Of a stretch of 64,000 nt of DNA, positions 19,400 through 27,705 are shown piece by piece. How positions within the stretch are numbered: the first letter of the stretch is position 1; each line of letters starts with the position of its first letter. This DNA comes from Arthrobacter sp. MAHUQ-56 (lineage in GTDB: Bacteria > Actinomycetota > Actinomycetes > Actinomycetales > Micrococcaceae), in the NCBI RefSeq assembly GCF_019710585.1, contig NZ_JAIFZQ010000002.1:29464-93463 (forward strand). The letters run 5' to 3'. Under the pieces are notes generated by a model. It saw nothing but the letters and a program-made list of their open reading frames with translations, ran no database searches and was not told the origin of the DNA. A program made the position numbers and the translations under genes.

Positions 19400-19798
19400 C
19401 TAGAACATCGGCAGGACGAAGCCGGCCAGCAGCGCCACGGTGCCGATGGCAGTCAGGCAGCGGCCCAGGACAGACGCCGTCCTGCCGGGCTCCTCCGGCA
19501 CGGTGGACTGCCACTGGGTGGGACGCTTGGGATGGTAGTAGATGTGCAGGGTGTCGCCGGGAGCCATGTCCCTGATGTCGTAGGGCGACATGGGCGCCTG
19601 GTGCACCAGGCCTTTCCGGTCGGACCAGCGGAAGCCAACACCGGTACGGTCGGAATACACGACGGCCTCGGCAACATCCCAGGGGTGCACGAAGCGCCGC
19701 AGGAAACCGGTGTAAAAGAGCAGTCCGAGCCCGGCAGGCAGGCACAACCAGGTAAGCACTTCCAGGATGGGACCAGCCATGTCGAGCGCGGTGGGCAT
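19400..19798 (-). CDS. DUF3592-like membrane protein
   Basis: A 132-residue protein with a hydrophobic segment near each end (about residues 8-30 and 108-130) and a soluble beta-rich middle with YDIRDMAPGDTLHIYYHPKRP. That layout and the GDTLxIYYxPxxP motif resemble DUF3592 proteins of unknown function. It is convergent with the DUF202 pair, only 6 bp apart, and divergent from the DUF2630 gene. Confidence 0.75.
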   Translation of the reverse strand: MPTALDMAGPILEVLTWLCLPAGLGLLFYTGFLRRFVHPWDVAEAVVYSDRTGVGFRWSDRKGLVHQAPMSPYDIRDMAPGDTLHIYYHPKRPTQWQSTVPEEPGRTASVLGRCLTAIGTVALLAGFVLPMF

Positions 19799-19883
19799 GA
19801 AGTTGATGGTACCGCGCGGGGGCTGGTGGCTTCAGCACCTACTACGTACGCTGAAGGGGACCGGACCGGAGGAAGGGAAAGCC

Positions 19884-20120
19884 ATGAATGATGAGGATAT
19901 TTTGACGCGCATCCAGGCCCTGGTGGAGGAAGAGCACTCCCTCCGCGACGGCACCGGTGAGGGTGGAGTGCCTGACCAGGCGCGGCTCCGGCACGTGGAG
20001 GAAAGCCTGGACCAGTGCTGGGACCTGCTGCGCCAGCGCCGGGCGAAGAAGGACTCGGGCGAGAACCCGAACGACGCCGAGGCACGGCCCGTCAGCGAAG
20101 TTGAAGGCTACCGGCAGTAG
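19884..20120 (+). CDS. DUF2630 family protein
   Basis: A 78-residue soluble helical protein: MNDEDILTRIQALVEEEHSL, then LDQCWDLLRQRRAKKDSGENP and a final EVEGYRQ. These are the hallmarks of DUF2630, a small conserved actinobacterial family of unknown function. I chose the ATG at 19884, where the family starts and a GGAAGGG ribosome site stands 7 bases upstream; the open frame begins earlier at 19767. A strong hairpin terminator follows. Confidence 0.88.
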   Translation: MNDEDILTRIQALVEEEHSLRDGTGEGGVPDQARLRHVEESLDQCWDLLRQRRAKKDSGENPNDAEARPVSEVEGYRQ

Positions 20121-20137
20121 CTTTACCGAAGCATCCC

Positions 20138-20170
20138 AGGCGCCCGGGTCCGGCCATGGCCCGGGCGCCT
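20138..20170 (+). terminator. Rho-independent-like terminator
   Basis: AGGCGCCCGGG pairs perfectly with CCCGGGCGCCT over 11 bases and is followed by TCTTCC, 18 bp past the DUF2630 stop. Confidence 0.65.
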
Positions 20171-20201
20171 TCTTCCGCCGCCCAGAGATCGGAGATCTTC
20201 C

Positions 20202-20996
20202 ATGCGCATTGCAGTCGCGCAAATCATCAGCAGCGCCGACACCTCAGCGAACCTTGGGCTCGTATGGGATTACGCTGCCCAGGCCAAGAATGCCGGAGCA
20301 CAGCTGGTGGTCTTTCCCGAGGCCACAATGCGTGCGTTCGGCCATTCCCTGAAAGACATCGCCGAGCCCCTGGACGGCCCCTGGGCCAGCGAGGTGCGCC
20401 GGATAGCGAAGGACCTGGATATCGCGATCGTGGCCGGGATGTTCACCCCCGGGAATGACGGCCGCGTCCGCAACACGCTGCTGGTGACGGGCCCGGGGCT
20501 GGACACGTCCTACGACAAGGTCCACCTTTTTGACGCCTTCGGCTTCACGGAATCCAGGACGGTGGACGCCGGAACCGCGCCCGTAACGTTCGAGCTCGAT
20601 GGCACGGTCTTCGGCCTGGCTACCTGCTACGACGTCCGCTTTCCTGCCCTCTTTACCGCCAACGCCAACGCCGGTGCGCAGGTGAATATCGTGTGCGCTT
20701 CGTGGGGCGCCGGCGAAGGCAAGGCGGAGCAGTGGGACCTGCTGGTGCGCGCGCGGGCACTGGACAGCACCACCTTCGTGGTCGCCTGCGGCCAGGGCGA
20801 TCCCGAAACCGTCGGCGCCGGACCCGCCGGGACGGCACCCACCGGGATCGGCCACAGTGCCGTCATCACTCCCTTGGGCTCCGCCGTGGTGGCGCTCGGC
20901 GGCAAACCCGAACTCGCCGTCGTCGACATCGATCCGGCGGTAGTTGAGGAAGTGCGGGCCAAGCTGCCGGTCCTGGCGAACGCCCGCCGTTTCTGA
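20202..20996 (+). CDS. Carbon-nitrogen hydrolase (nitrilase superfamily)
   Basis: A 264-residue nitrilase-fold amidase. The catalytic triad is visible as Glu40 (VVFPEATM), Lys in YDKVHLFD and Cys in LATCYDVRFP. This length and the DKVHLFDAFGFTES stretch place it in the Nit1/Nit2-like branch, close to omega-amidases and deaminated-glutathione amidases, which hydrolyse small amides to acids and ammonia. It lies upstream of the ammonium transporter on the same strand but 320 bp away, so a common role in nitrogen supply is possible but not shown. Confidence 0.9.
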   Translation: MRIAVAQIISSADTSANLGLVWDYAAQAKNAGAQLVVFPEATMRAFGHSLKDIAEPLDGPWASEVRRIAKDLDIAIVAGMFTPGNDGRVRNTLLVTGPGLDTSYDKVHLFDAFGFTESRTVDAGTAPVTFELDGTVFGLATCYDVRFPALFTANANAGAQVNIVCASWGAGEGKAEQWDLLVRARALDSTTFVVACGQGDPETVGAGPAGTAPTGIGHSAVITPLGSAVVALGGKPELAVVDIDPAVVEEVRAKLPVLANARRF

Positions 20997-21141
20997 GCGC
21001 GTGAGCCGCCGTTCATGGCTCCGAAACATGGGGGAAAGGGCGTGCGACGGCGGTTCTCACCATGGGCGCGGCGCCTGCCCTGCGATTCCGGGGGATTTTG
21101 CGGGGCGGGAGCTATGGCAGCGGAAGCCGGGTGGGCACCGG

Positions 21142-21168
21142 TTTACATTCCCGAAACATAGCTGACAC
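21142..21168 (+). promoter_or_regulatory. GlnR-like box 1 upstream of amt
   Basis: TTTAC-N6-GAAAC-N6-GACAC fits three of the four sub-sites of the actinobacterial GlnR consensus (gTnAC-N6-GaAAC, repeated). It lies about 150 bp before the amt start, in the 320-bp gap 20997-21316, which holds no gene. Confidence 0.45.
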
Positions 21169-21194
21169 GCGAACTTCACGCAGACCCCATTTGT

Positions 21195-21210
21195 GTAACG
21201 TGACCGCAAC
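21195..21210 (+). promoter_or_regulatory. GlnR-like box 2 upstream of amt
   Basis: GTAAC-N6-GCAAC is a match to a GlnR half-box, about 107 bp before the amt start and 53 bp after box 1. Confidence 0.45.
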
Positions 21211-21316
21211 TTTAAGCGGCATTGGCTGAAACACGGCCCCCGAAAAATAGACCGCGGGGGAAATGCCAGGGGCCAGTCGGGCCCTAAGTCGAGTTCACGT
21301 TGCGAAGGGACTACCG

Positions 21317-22645
21317 GTGGAGATCACTGCCCAACAGGTCTGGCTGATGATTTCAGCCGCGATGGTACTGCTGATGACCCCCGGGCTGGGCCTCTTCTAC
21401 GGCGGCATGACCCGCGCCAAGGCTGCGCTCAACATGATCATGATGAGCTTCATCTCGGCCGGCATCGTTGGCGTGGTGTGGGTCCTTTACGGCTACTCCA
21501 TGACCACCGGCGACGGCGTGCTCGGTCTCTTCGGCAACCCCTTCACCAGTTTCGGGTTGCAGAACCTCATGGGCTCCCCCGATCTCCTCAAGGCCGGCTA
21601 CAGCGCCACGTTCGCCATCATCACGGTGGCACTCATCAGCGGCGCCATCGCCGACCGCGCGAAGTTCAGCGCCTGGGCCCTGTTCGTGCCGGTCTGGATT
21701 ACCGTCATCTACTGCCCCTTGGCCTACATGATCTGGGGCGGCGGGCTGATGAGCGCAGGAGGTGCCGTCACGGCAATCTTCGGCCAGGTCATCGACTTCG
21801 CCGGCGGCGCGGTAGTCGAAATCAGTTCCGGAACCGCAGCCCTGGTCCTGGCCGTCATCGTGGGCCAGCGCCACGGCTTCGCCAAGGACCCCAACCACCG
21901 CCCGCACAACCTGCCCTTCATCATGCTGGGCGCAGCAATCCTGTGGTTTGGTTGGTTCGGCTTCAACGGCGGTGCTGCAACGAGCGCGGAGCAGGCCGGC
22001 CTGATCTGGATCAACACCCTCGTCGCCCCGGCCGCGGCCATGCTCAGCTGGCTGGTCACCGAGAAGGTCCGCCACGGACACCCCACCTCGCTGGGCGCCG
22101 CATCGGGTGTCGTCGCCGGCCTGGTGGCCATCACCCCGTCCTGCGCAAACATCAGCCCGGTGGCCGCCATCGGCCTGGGCCTGGTGGCCGGTGCGGCGTG
22201 CGCCGTGTTTGTCGACCTCAAGTACCGCTTTGGCCTGGACGATTCCCTCGACGTCGTCGGTGTCCACCTGGGCGCCGGCCTCATCGGTACGCTTTCGCTC
22301 GGCTTCATCGCCCTCCCCGTGAACGGCCAGGGCGGCGGACTCTTCTACGGCGGCGGGGTGCAGCAGCTGATCGCCCAGACGGCCGCCGTCGTTATCACCC
22401 TCCTGCTGTCAGGCGTCGGCACCGCGGTCATTGCCCGGGTTATCAACAAGACCGTGGGCTTCCGTGTCAGCCAGGAGGCGGAGACCGCCGGGGTGGACCT
22501 GTCCGAGCACGCCGAGACCGCCTACGCCTTCGGCGAGATGGGCGCCGGCTTCAACCCGCTGGGCCACGCGGCACCCCACAAGCCTGCACCGGCCCCCGCC
22601 ACCGCCGGCCAGGAGCTGCATGCCAAGGAAGACTCCTTCGCGTAG
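21317..22645 (+). CDS. amt: Ammonium transporter, Amt family
   Basis: A 442-residue channel-like ammonium transporter with eleven predicted membrane helices. Family motifs are MTPGLGLFYGGMTR, SFISAGIVGVVWVLYGYS, MLGAAILWFGWFGFNGG and DDSLDVVGVHLGAG. The second pore His is present (His317). At the first pore His position of AmtB (DFAGGxVVHI) this protein has Glu168 (DFAGGAVVEI). The N-terminus lacks a long signal peptide. GTG 21317 with GAAGGGA upstream is the likely start. No glnK gene follows; the next gene is convergent. Two GlnR-like boxes upstream suggest nitrogen control. Confidence 0.93.
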   Translation: MEITAQQVWLMISAAMVLLMTPGLGLFYGGMTRAKAALNMIMMSFISAGIVGVVWVLYGYSMTTGDGVLGLFGNPFTSFGLQNLMGSPDLLKAGYSATFAIITVALISGAIADRAKFSAWALFVPVWITVIYCPLAYMIWGGGLMSAGGAVTAIFGQVIDFAGGAVVEISSGTAALVLAVIVGQRHGFAKDPNHRPHNLPFIMLGAAILWFGWFGFNGGAATSAEQAGLIWINTLVAPAAAMLSWLVTEKVRHGHPTSLGAASGVVAGLVAITPSCANISPVAAIGLGLVAGAACAVFVDLKYRFGLDDSLDVVGVHLGAGLIGTLSLGFIALPVNGQGGGLFYGGGVQQLIAQTAAVVITLLLSGVGTAVIARVINKTVGFRVSQEAETAGVDLSEHAETAYAFGEMGAGFNPLGHAAPHKPAPAPATAGQELHAKEDSFA

Positions 22646-22669
22646 CGCGGCCCCGGCCGGCAGCTGCCC

Positions 22670-23296
22670 TCAGTCCGCAAGGATCTTGTAGAGGGCGCGG
22701 CGCGTCTCATCCATCTTCTCGATGGCAGCGGCGCGCTGTTCCTCGGTGACACCCGCACGGAACTGGTGGATTGCACCCATCAGCTTGGCGATGCTCTGGT
22801 GGAAATCCCGGTCCGAGCTGTCCGGCTCGGCATTCCACGCATTCTCCATTTCATCGCCATGCTCGGCCACGTAAGCCTTGCCCGCATCCGTGAGCGCGAA
22901 CTCCGTCCCGCGGCCTTCACTGAGCGCCTCAATCAGCCCCTCATCCACCAGCTGCTGGAGGGTGGGATATATCGATCCCGGGCTGGGCCGCCACATGCCG
23001 CCGGTCTTTTCGGCGATGGTCTTGATCAGTCCGTAACCGTTGGACGGCGACTCAGCCAGGAGCGAGAGGATCGCGGCACGGACGTCGCCCCGGCTCGCAC
23101 GGCGGCCCCCGCGGCCGAAGCCCGGGCCGAACCCGGGACCAAATCCAGGTCCGAACCCCGGACCAAAGCCGGGGCCGAAACCCGGACCGAAGCCGGGCCC
23201 GCGGTGTCCGTGCGGCCCTTTGCGCCCCCTCCCCCGCTGGAAGCGGCCTTTGCCGAATTCCGGGCCGGGCTGTTTTTCGTCAAATATGCCTTTCAT
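22670..23296 (-). CDS. PadR-family repressor with Gly-Pro-Gly-Phe repeat tail
   Basis: A 208-residue PadR regulator. Residues 70-140 form the winged helix (RAAILSLLAESPSNGYGLIKTI, RPSPGSIYPTLQQLVDEGLIE). The C-terminal half is the helical dimerisation region. The N-terminal 65 residues are highly unusual: Arg/Gly-rich with seven exact GPGF repeats (residues 33-60), a disordered tail. It is divergent from the PBP gene. A perfect 11-bp inverted repeat 43-76 bp upstream of its ATG is the probable autoregulatory operator. No obvious exporter target is adjacent, and the ligand is unknown. Confidence 0.9.
   Translation of the reverse strand: MKGIFDEKQPGPEFGKGRFQRGRGRKGPHGHRGPGFGPGFGPGFGPGFGPGFGPGFGPGFGRGGRRASRGDVRAAILSLLAESPSNGYGLIKTIAEKTGGMWRPSPGSIYPTLQQLVDEGLIEALSEGRGTEFALTDAGKAYVAEHGDEMENAWNAEPDSSDRDFHQSIAKLMGAIHQFRAGVTEEQRAAAIEKMDETRRALYKILAD
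23117..23200 (-). repeat. Seven 12-bp tandem repeats coding GPGF
   Basis: In-frame tandem repeat inside the PadR gene. The copies vary at third positions, so the protein repeat is being kept rather than freshly amplified. Confidence 0.9.
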
Positions 23297-23338
23297 GGTG
23301 GCATCTTCCCTTCTTCGTAAGAGTCCGCTGCTGTCGTC

Positions 23339-23372
23339 AGCGATAGTTAACGATATGTCGGTAACTATCGCT
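23339..23372. promoter_or_regulatory. PadR operator candidate
   Basis: AGCGATAGTTA (23339-23349) and TAACTATCGCT (23362-23372) form a perfect 11-bp inverted repeat with a 12-bp spacer, between the padR-like gene and the PBP gene. A further CGATA half-site lies in the spacer. Confidence 0.7.
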
Positions 23373-23473
23373 CGTCAACGGTTCGGCGTGACCAAATCCT
23401 GACCTTTCGGCGTCTGGAAGGCCCCCGGTGGGCGGCGTATCCTGTTCACACCTGCCGAGTACGGGGGCTGGAG

Positions 23474-25651
23474 ATGGCGAAGAAGAGCAAGCCCAGGCGC
23501 GGGTTCGGGGCCGTCGTGGGACGGCTCGTGGGGTTCCTCGCAGCGAGCGTGATGTGCGGCGTGCTGGCGGCCAGCCTCGTTGTGCCGGCGGTCGCGGCGG
23601 CGGGCCTTGGGGTCAGCACCTCCATCGGCTTTTTCGACAACCTGCCGGCGGAACTGACCGTGCAACCGCCGTCGCAAGCCACCAAAGTCCTCACCTCAGA
23701 CGGCCAGCCGATCGCCACCTTCTATGCCGAGAACCGGGTGCGGGTACCGCTGGACCAGATGTCACCCTTCATCAAGGACGCCATCGTGGCCATCGAGGAC
23801 AGCAGGTTCTACGAGCATGCCGGCGTGGATCCCCAGGGCATCCTGCGTGCGGTGGTCTCCAACCTGACCAAGGGCGGGCAACAGGGCGCGTCCACCATTA
23901 CCCAGCAATATGTCACCAATGTCCTGAACGAAGCCCAGCTCTCGCAGGACAGGCCGGATGAAGTGGTCCTCAGCGGCCAAAAGAACATGGGCGACAAGTT
24001 GCGGGAGATGAAGCTCGCCATCACGCTGGAGAAGAAGTACACCAAGGACCAGATCCTTGAGGGCTACTTGAACATCGTGTTCTTCAACAGCAACGCGTAC
24101 GGGATCGAAGCGGCAGCCCATTACTTCTTCAGCACCACCGCGAAGGATCTCACCCTTCCCCAGGCCGCGCTGCTGGCCGGGCTGGTCAACAGCCCCACCT
24201 TCTACAACCCGGAGACCAATCCGGATAAGTCGATCGTGCGCCGCAACCAGGTCCTGTCGGAGATGCTGCGGCTGCACAAGATCACCCAGGCCCAGCACGA
24301 CGAGGCCGTGGCCGCACCGATCGAACTCAAGATCACGCCTGAGAGGCAGGGTTGTGCGTACGCGGCGATGGCGCCGTACTTCTGCGACTACGTCTCCCAC
24401 CTCATCCTGAACAACCCCGCCTACGGGCAAAGCGACATTGAGCGGGAGCGGAAGCTGTACCGCGGCGGCCTCACGATCGTCACCACCCTGGACAGCAGGC
24501 TCCAGGCAGCAGCGCAGGCCCAGGTGGACGGGACAGCCGGGGCCAACCCGGACCGGTGGGCAGCGTCGCTGGTGACGGTGCAGCCGGGCAGCGGCAGGAT
24601 CCTGGCCATGGCACAGAACACCGTCTTCCTGCCGGAGCCGGGCAAGTTCGACACAAACCTGAACTTCAACGTGGATGCGAAGGACGCCCAGGGCAACGAC
24701 CTGAATGGGGCCGGCGGGTTCCAGCCGGGGTCCACCATGAAGCCGTTCACATTCGCGGAGTGGCTGAACGAGGGCAAGACGCTGACGGCGGAGGTGGACG
24801 CCTCGCGCCGGGTTTATCCCTTGGGCTTCCCCTGGCGGGACAGCTGCGGCAAGGTGTTGGGGGCGTACAGCACTGCACAGAATAATCCGACCCTGGGCGC
24901 CGCCGATGACCTGCAGAACGCCGAGGACGGCTTCTACCGGCCCATGCCGGTCAACTACGGCCTCTACAACTCGATCAACACCGCCACGTTCGCATCAGCG
25001 GCGCAGCTGGACTTCTGCGGCATCCAGAAGATGGTGGATGCCGTTGGACTTCACAGCGGCCTCGACGGCGCCCCCATCAACATGCACCAGCTGGGCAACC
25101 TCCTGGGCGGCACCGGGGTCTCCCCGCTCAACCTGGCCAATGCCTTTGCCACCTTCGCCACCGACGGCCGTTTCTGTGCCCCGATCGCCATCCTGGAAGT
25201 CAGGGATGCCAGCGGCGGAAAGCTGCCGGCACAGGCCCCGGAATGCCGCGACGCCGTCAAACCGGACGTGGCCCGCGGGGTGAACTCGGTACTGCAGGAT
25301 GTTTTGAAGAAGGGCTCGGGCGTCTGGATCAACCCCAAGGTCCATGACAAGGTGCCGACGGCGGCCAAGACCGGAACGTCCAACAACAACGGGTCCACCT
25401 GGGTGGTGGGCTATACGACGGGAATCGTCACGGCGTCCTTCTTCGGCGACGCACTTGAAGGCCAGAAGCGGTCCGGGCAGAACGTGACCATCAACGGTAC
25501 GTTCTACCCCCGCCTTGATGGCTATATGATCGCCGGCCCGCAGTGGGCCAACTACATGCTTAAGGTCGCTCCGCTCTATCCTGCCGGAGCCTTCCCGCCG
25601 CCTCCGGCTTCGATGATCGGGCCGAACCCGTCACCCAGTCCCAAGCCGTAG
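23474..25651 (+). CDS. Bifunctional class A penicillin-binding protein
   Basis: A 725-residue peptidoglycan synthase: a short cytoplasmic part, one membrane anchor (about residues 15-45), a GT51 transglycosylase domain (catalytic EDSRFYEHAGVD, then STITQQYVTN) and a transpeptidase domain with SxxK in GSTMKPF, SxN in NSINTA and KTG in AAKTGTS. It polymerises and cross-links peptidoglycan outside the membrane. It lacks the long PASTA-bearing tail of some actinobacterial PBPs and ends in a Pro-rich stretch. It is convergent with the DUF1992 gene (6 bp apart). The divergent PadR operator may affect it. Confidence 0.94.
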   Translation: MAKKSKPRRGFGAVVGRLVGFLAASVMCGVLAASLVVPAVAAAGLGVSTSIGFFDNLPAELTVQPPSQATKVLTSDGQPIATFYAENRVRVPLDQMSPFIKDAIVAIEDSRFYEHAGVDPQGILRAVVSNLTKGGQQGASTITQQYVTNVLNEAQLSQDRPDEVVLSGQKNMGDKLREMKLAITLEKKYTKDQILEGYLNIVFFNSNAYGIEAAAHYFFSTTAKDLTLPQAALLAGLVNSPTFYNPETNPDKSIVRRNQVLSEMLRLHKITQAQHDEAVAAPIELKITPERQGCAYAAMAPYFCDYVSHLILNNPAYGQSDIERERKLYRGGLTIVTTLDSRLQAAAQAQVDGTAGANPDRWAASLVTVQPGSGRILAMAQNTVFLPEPGKFDTNLNFNVDAKDAQGNDLNGAGGFQPGSTMKPFTFAEWLNEGKTLTAEVDASRRVYPLGFPWRDSCGKVLGAYSTAQNNPTLGAADDLQNAEDGFYRPMPVNYGLYNSINTATFASAAQLDFCGIQKMVDAVGLHSGLDGAPINMHQLGNLLGGTGVSPLNLANAFATFATDGRFCAPIAILEVRDASGGKLPAQAPECRDAVKPDVARGVNSVLQDVLKKGSGVWINPKVHDKVPTAAKTGTSNNNGSTWVVGYTTGIVTASFFGDALEGQKRSGQNVTINGTFYPRLDGYMIAGPQWANYMLKVAPLYPAGAFPPPPASMIGPNPSPSPKP

Positions 25652-25657
25652 CGGCCC

Positions 25658-26263
25658 TTAGCCCGTCCCCTTCCACAGCCGCTGCCACCACGACCGCTCG
25701 GGCTCCGGTTCCCGGGCTGGCTCCGGAGTGCGTGCCGCCCGGCGCTGCCGCCAGCGCTCCACGTCCCCCTCCACGTCCCGGGTCTTGGTGATGACCGGCG
25801 GACCGCCCTGGAGCTGCCGGCGGGCGTCGATCACACGCCGGTTGAAGTCCGCCAGGATGTCGCGGACCTGCTGCTCGGTGTACTGCGCGTCAAGCTTGGC
25901 GTCGAGCCCAGCGTCCTCCGTGCGCAAGAGGATGGCCGCGGGTCCCAGACCACTGATGTTCTCCCGCTGGATAAGGCCCTTGACCCACCAGTCGGGGTCA
26001 TAAGACTCGCCAAGTCCGGGAATTGGCTTGCCGGCGTACTTGAGGTTGTCGAACTTGCCCTGCGCCATGGCGTCCCGCACGAGGTATTCGGCGCGGGCAG
26101 CATCGCTGACCTTCCTGCGCTTCCCGCGTTCCTTCTCCTCAAGGGCATCCAGGGCGGCTTCCTCTTCGGCGCTGATGCCCGCACCCCGGTACGAGCGGAC
26201 CTCCGCCGCCCGCTCCAGTCGCTTCCGGAAATCACTTGCCCCGCTGCCCACTCCTGCCACCAC
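25658..26263 (-). CDS. DUF1992 (DnaJ homologue C28-type) protein
   Basis: A 201-residue protein carrying the DUF1992 domain: YLVRDAMAQGKFDNLKYAGKPIP then WWVKGLIQRENISG, as found in DNAJC28 and many bacterial proteins, but with no J domain. Long charged helices and an Arg/Pro/Glu-rich C-terminus ending in WWQRLWKGTG. Function is not established. It overlaps no neighbour and is convergent with the PBP gene, 6 bp apart. Confidence 0.85.
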   Translation of the reverse strand: MVAGVGSGASDFRKRLERAAEVRSYRGAGISAEEEAALDALEEKERGKRRKVSDAARAEYLVRDAMAQGKFDNLKYAGKPIPGLGESYDPDWWVKGLIQRENISGLGPAAILLRTEDAGLDAKLDAQYTEQQVRDILADFNRRVIDARRQLQGGPPVITKTRDVEGDVERWRQRRAARTPEPAREPEPERSWWQRLWKGTG

Positions 26264-26325
26264 CGATCGCGTTGCCCCTGGTCCAGTATTCAGAAGCTTG
26301 CCGCGCCAATCAACGCCCAGGCGGG

Positions 26326-26814
26326 TCAGCGCCCGGCGAGGATACCGTCCATCTGGCCCACTGCCTCCCTCAGGCCTTCTTCCATACCCATGGCCATAAT
26401 TTGTTCCAGCTGTTCCTCGGACTCGAAGGTCGACAGCATGGTCATGCGCGTCCGCTCCCCCAGCGGTTCCAGGCTCACCGTCGCATGGCTGATGCCCAAG
26501 TCACCGGTGGGTTTGCCGTCGCTGTCGGCGAAGCCGTCGTTGAATTCGAGCCGATGCGGCGCGTCGATGCTGGTGAACTCCCACCAGCCGTGCGATTTCT
26601 CCCCCTGCGGACTTGTCATGTAGTAGCTGGCTTGGCCACCGGGCACGAATTCGTGCTTGTAGAACGTGGCCGGATAGGTGGGCGGACCCCACCAGCGCTC
26701 CAGCTGCCGCGGGTCCTCGAAGAGCTGCCAGACGCGCTCCGCGCCGGCCTCGAACTCGGCAACGAGGGTAAGGCTCAGGGCCTCAGGGTTCTTATCCGTA
26801 CTGATGACTGTCAT
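26326..26814 (-). CDS. SRPBCC (AHSA1-like) protein
   Basis: A 162-residue protein of the START/Bet v 1 fold, AHSA1 subfamily. It shows FEAGAERVWQLFEDPRQLERWWGP, GGQASYYMTSPQGEKSHGWWEF and TMLSTFESEEQLEQIMAMGMEEG. These proteins bind a small hydrophobic ligand in a deep pocket or act as Hsp90 co-factor relatives; bacterial roles are mostly unknown. It stands alone; a neighbouring ArsR-type gene, often paired with this family, is absent here but present next to the homologue at 57.2 kb. Confidence 0.85.
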   Translation of the reverse strand: MTVISTDKNPEALSLTLVAEFEAGAERVWQLFEDPRQLERWWGPPTYPATFYKHEFVPGGQASYYMTSPQGEKSHGWWEFTSIDAPHRLEFNDGFADSDGKPTGDLGISHATVSLEPLGERTRMTMLSTFESEEQLEQIMAMGMEEGLREAVGQMDGILAGR

Positions 26815-26925
26815 GGCAATGCCTTCCTAACCTTCAGCGGGAACGCCGGCTATGCGGGCGGCAGGTTGCCGCCAGATCTGTTCATATTCGTCGGGCAACT
26901 GCCGTGTCAACGGTTTGGCCGCCGG

Positions 26926-26931
26926 TAGTTT
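26926..26931 (+). promoter_or_regulatory. -10 box of leaderless promoter
   Basis: TAGTTT ends 6 bases before the ATG at 26938. Confidence 0.5.
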
Positions 26932-26937
26932 GATCCC

Positions 26938-27666
26938 ATGAGCATCTACCTGGCCGGCGCCGGGCCGGATCCTGCCGGCTTTCCCGACGTCTTTGACCGG
27001 TTCGCGGCGGACGCCTCCCGTCGCATCGGGCCGGGACGTCCGGCAAGGATCGCGGTCGCGGTGCATGGCACCGGCGCTGGAGCGCCGGATCTCCTGGCCG
27101 CCTACACGCAGCCCCTCCAGGCAAGGATCACCTGCGAAATTGCCCCGGTGCTCCTTGAGGCAGGCGTGCCCGCTGACCCGGCAATGTTCGACCGCGTGGA
27201 TGCCTTGGTGGTGGGCGGCGGTCTCACTCCGGCCTACTGGTCAGGGCTGCACCAGGCGGGCCCGGCAATCCGGCGGCTGGTTACCGCCGGAGCCCCCTAC
27301 CTCGGGTTCTCCGCAGGGGCCATGGTTGCGGCCGAAAGGGCACTGATCGGCGGCTACCGGATCAACGGGGTGGAGGTGTGCGGCGAAGAGTGCTCCGAAG
27401 GCCTTGATGCCGTGGACCTCCGTGATGGCTTGGGGCTCGCCCCGTTCGCCGTGGATGTGCACGCCGCACAGGCGGGCACACTAAGCCGCGCGGTGGGCGC
27501 GGTGGCTGCGCGGCTCGTGGAACGCGCCGTCGCCATCGACGACGGCACCGCCCTGGTGCTGGAGGCTGCCGGCGGCCAGGACTACGACGTCGTAGGCCGC
27601 GGCAACTGCTGGGACATCCGCAACCAGTCCGGCGCCGCCGTCGTGTCCGTCCTGCCGGCCGGCTGA
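26938..27666 (+). CDS. Peptidase S51 / cyanophycinase-like protein
   Basis: A 242-residue class I glutamine-amidotransferase-fold protein of the S51 group (dipeptidase E, cyanophycinase). The nucleophile elbow GFSAGAMVA carries the predicted catalytic Ser, preceded by DALVVGGGLTPAYW. Family members cleave Asp-X or isoaspartyl bonds. The acid of the usual Ser-His-Glu triad and the substrate cannot be named with confidence; a His lies in FAVDVHAAQAG. It is led by a leaderless -10 box and divergent from the SRPBCC gene. No cyanophycin synthetase is in the window. Confidence 0.8.
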   Translation: MSIYLAGAGPDPAGFPDVFDRFAADASRRIGPGRPARIAVAVHGTGAGAPDLLAAYTQPLQARITCEIAPVLLEAGVPADPAMFDRVDALVVGGGLTPAYWSGLHQAGPAIRRLVTAGAPYLGFSAGAMVAAERALIGGYRINGVEVCGEECSEGLDAVDLRDGLGLAPFAVDVHAAQAGTLSRAVGAVAARLVERAVAIDDGTALVLEAAGGQDYDVVGRGNCWDIRNQSGAAVVSVLPAG

Positions 27667-27705
27667 CCACAACCGTCCGCCCAACCCCGCCGGCTGGAAC
27701 GGTGG

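Noticed and set aside
23117..23200. CRISPR-like short tandem repeats
   Set aside because: Twelve-base units in frame with no spacers, coding the GPGF tail of the PadR protein.
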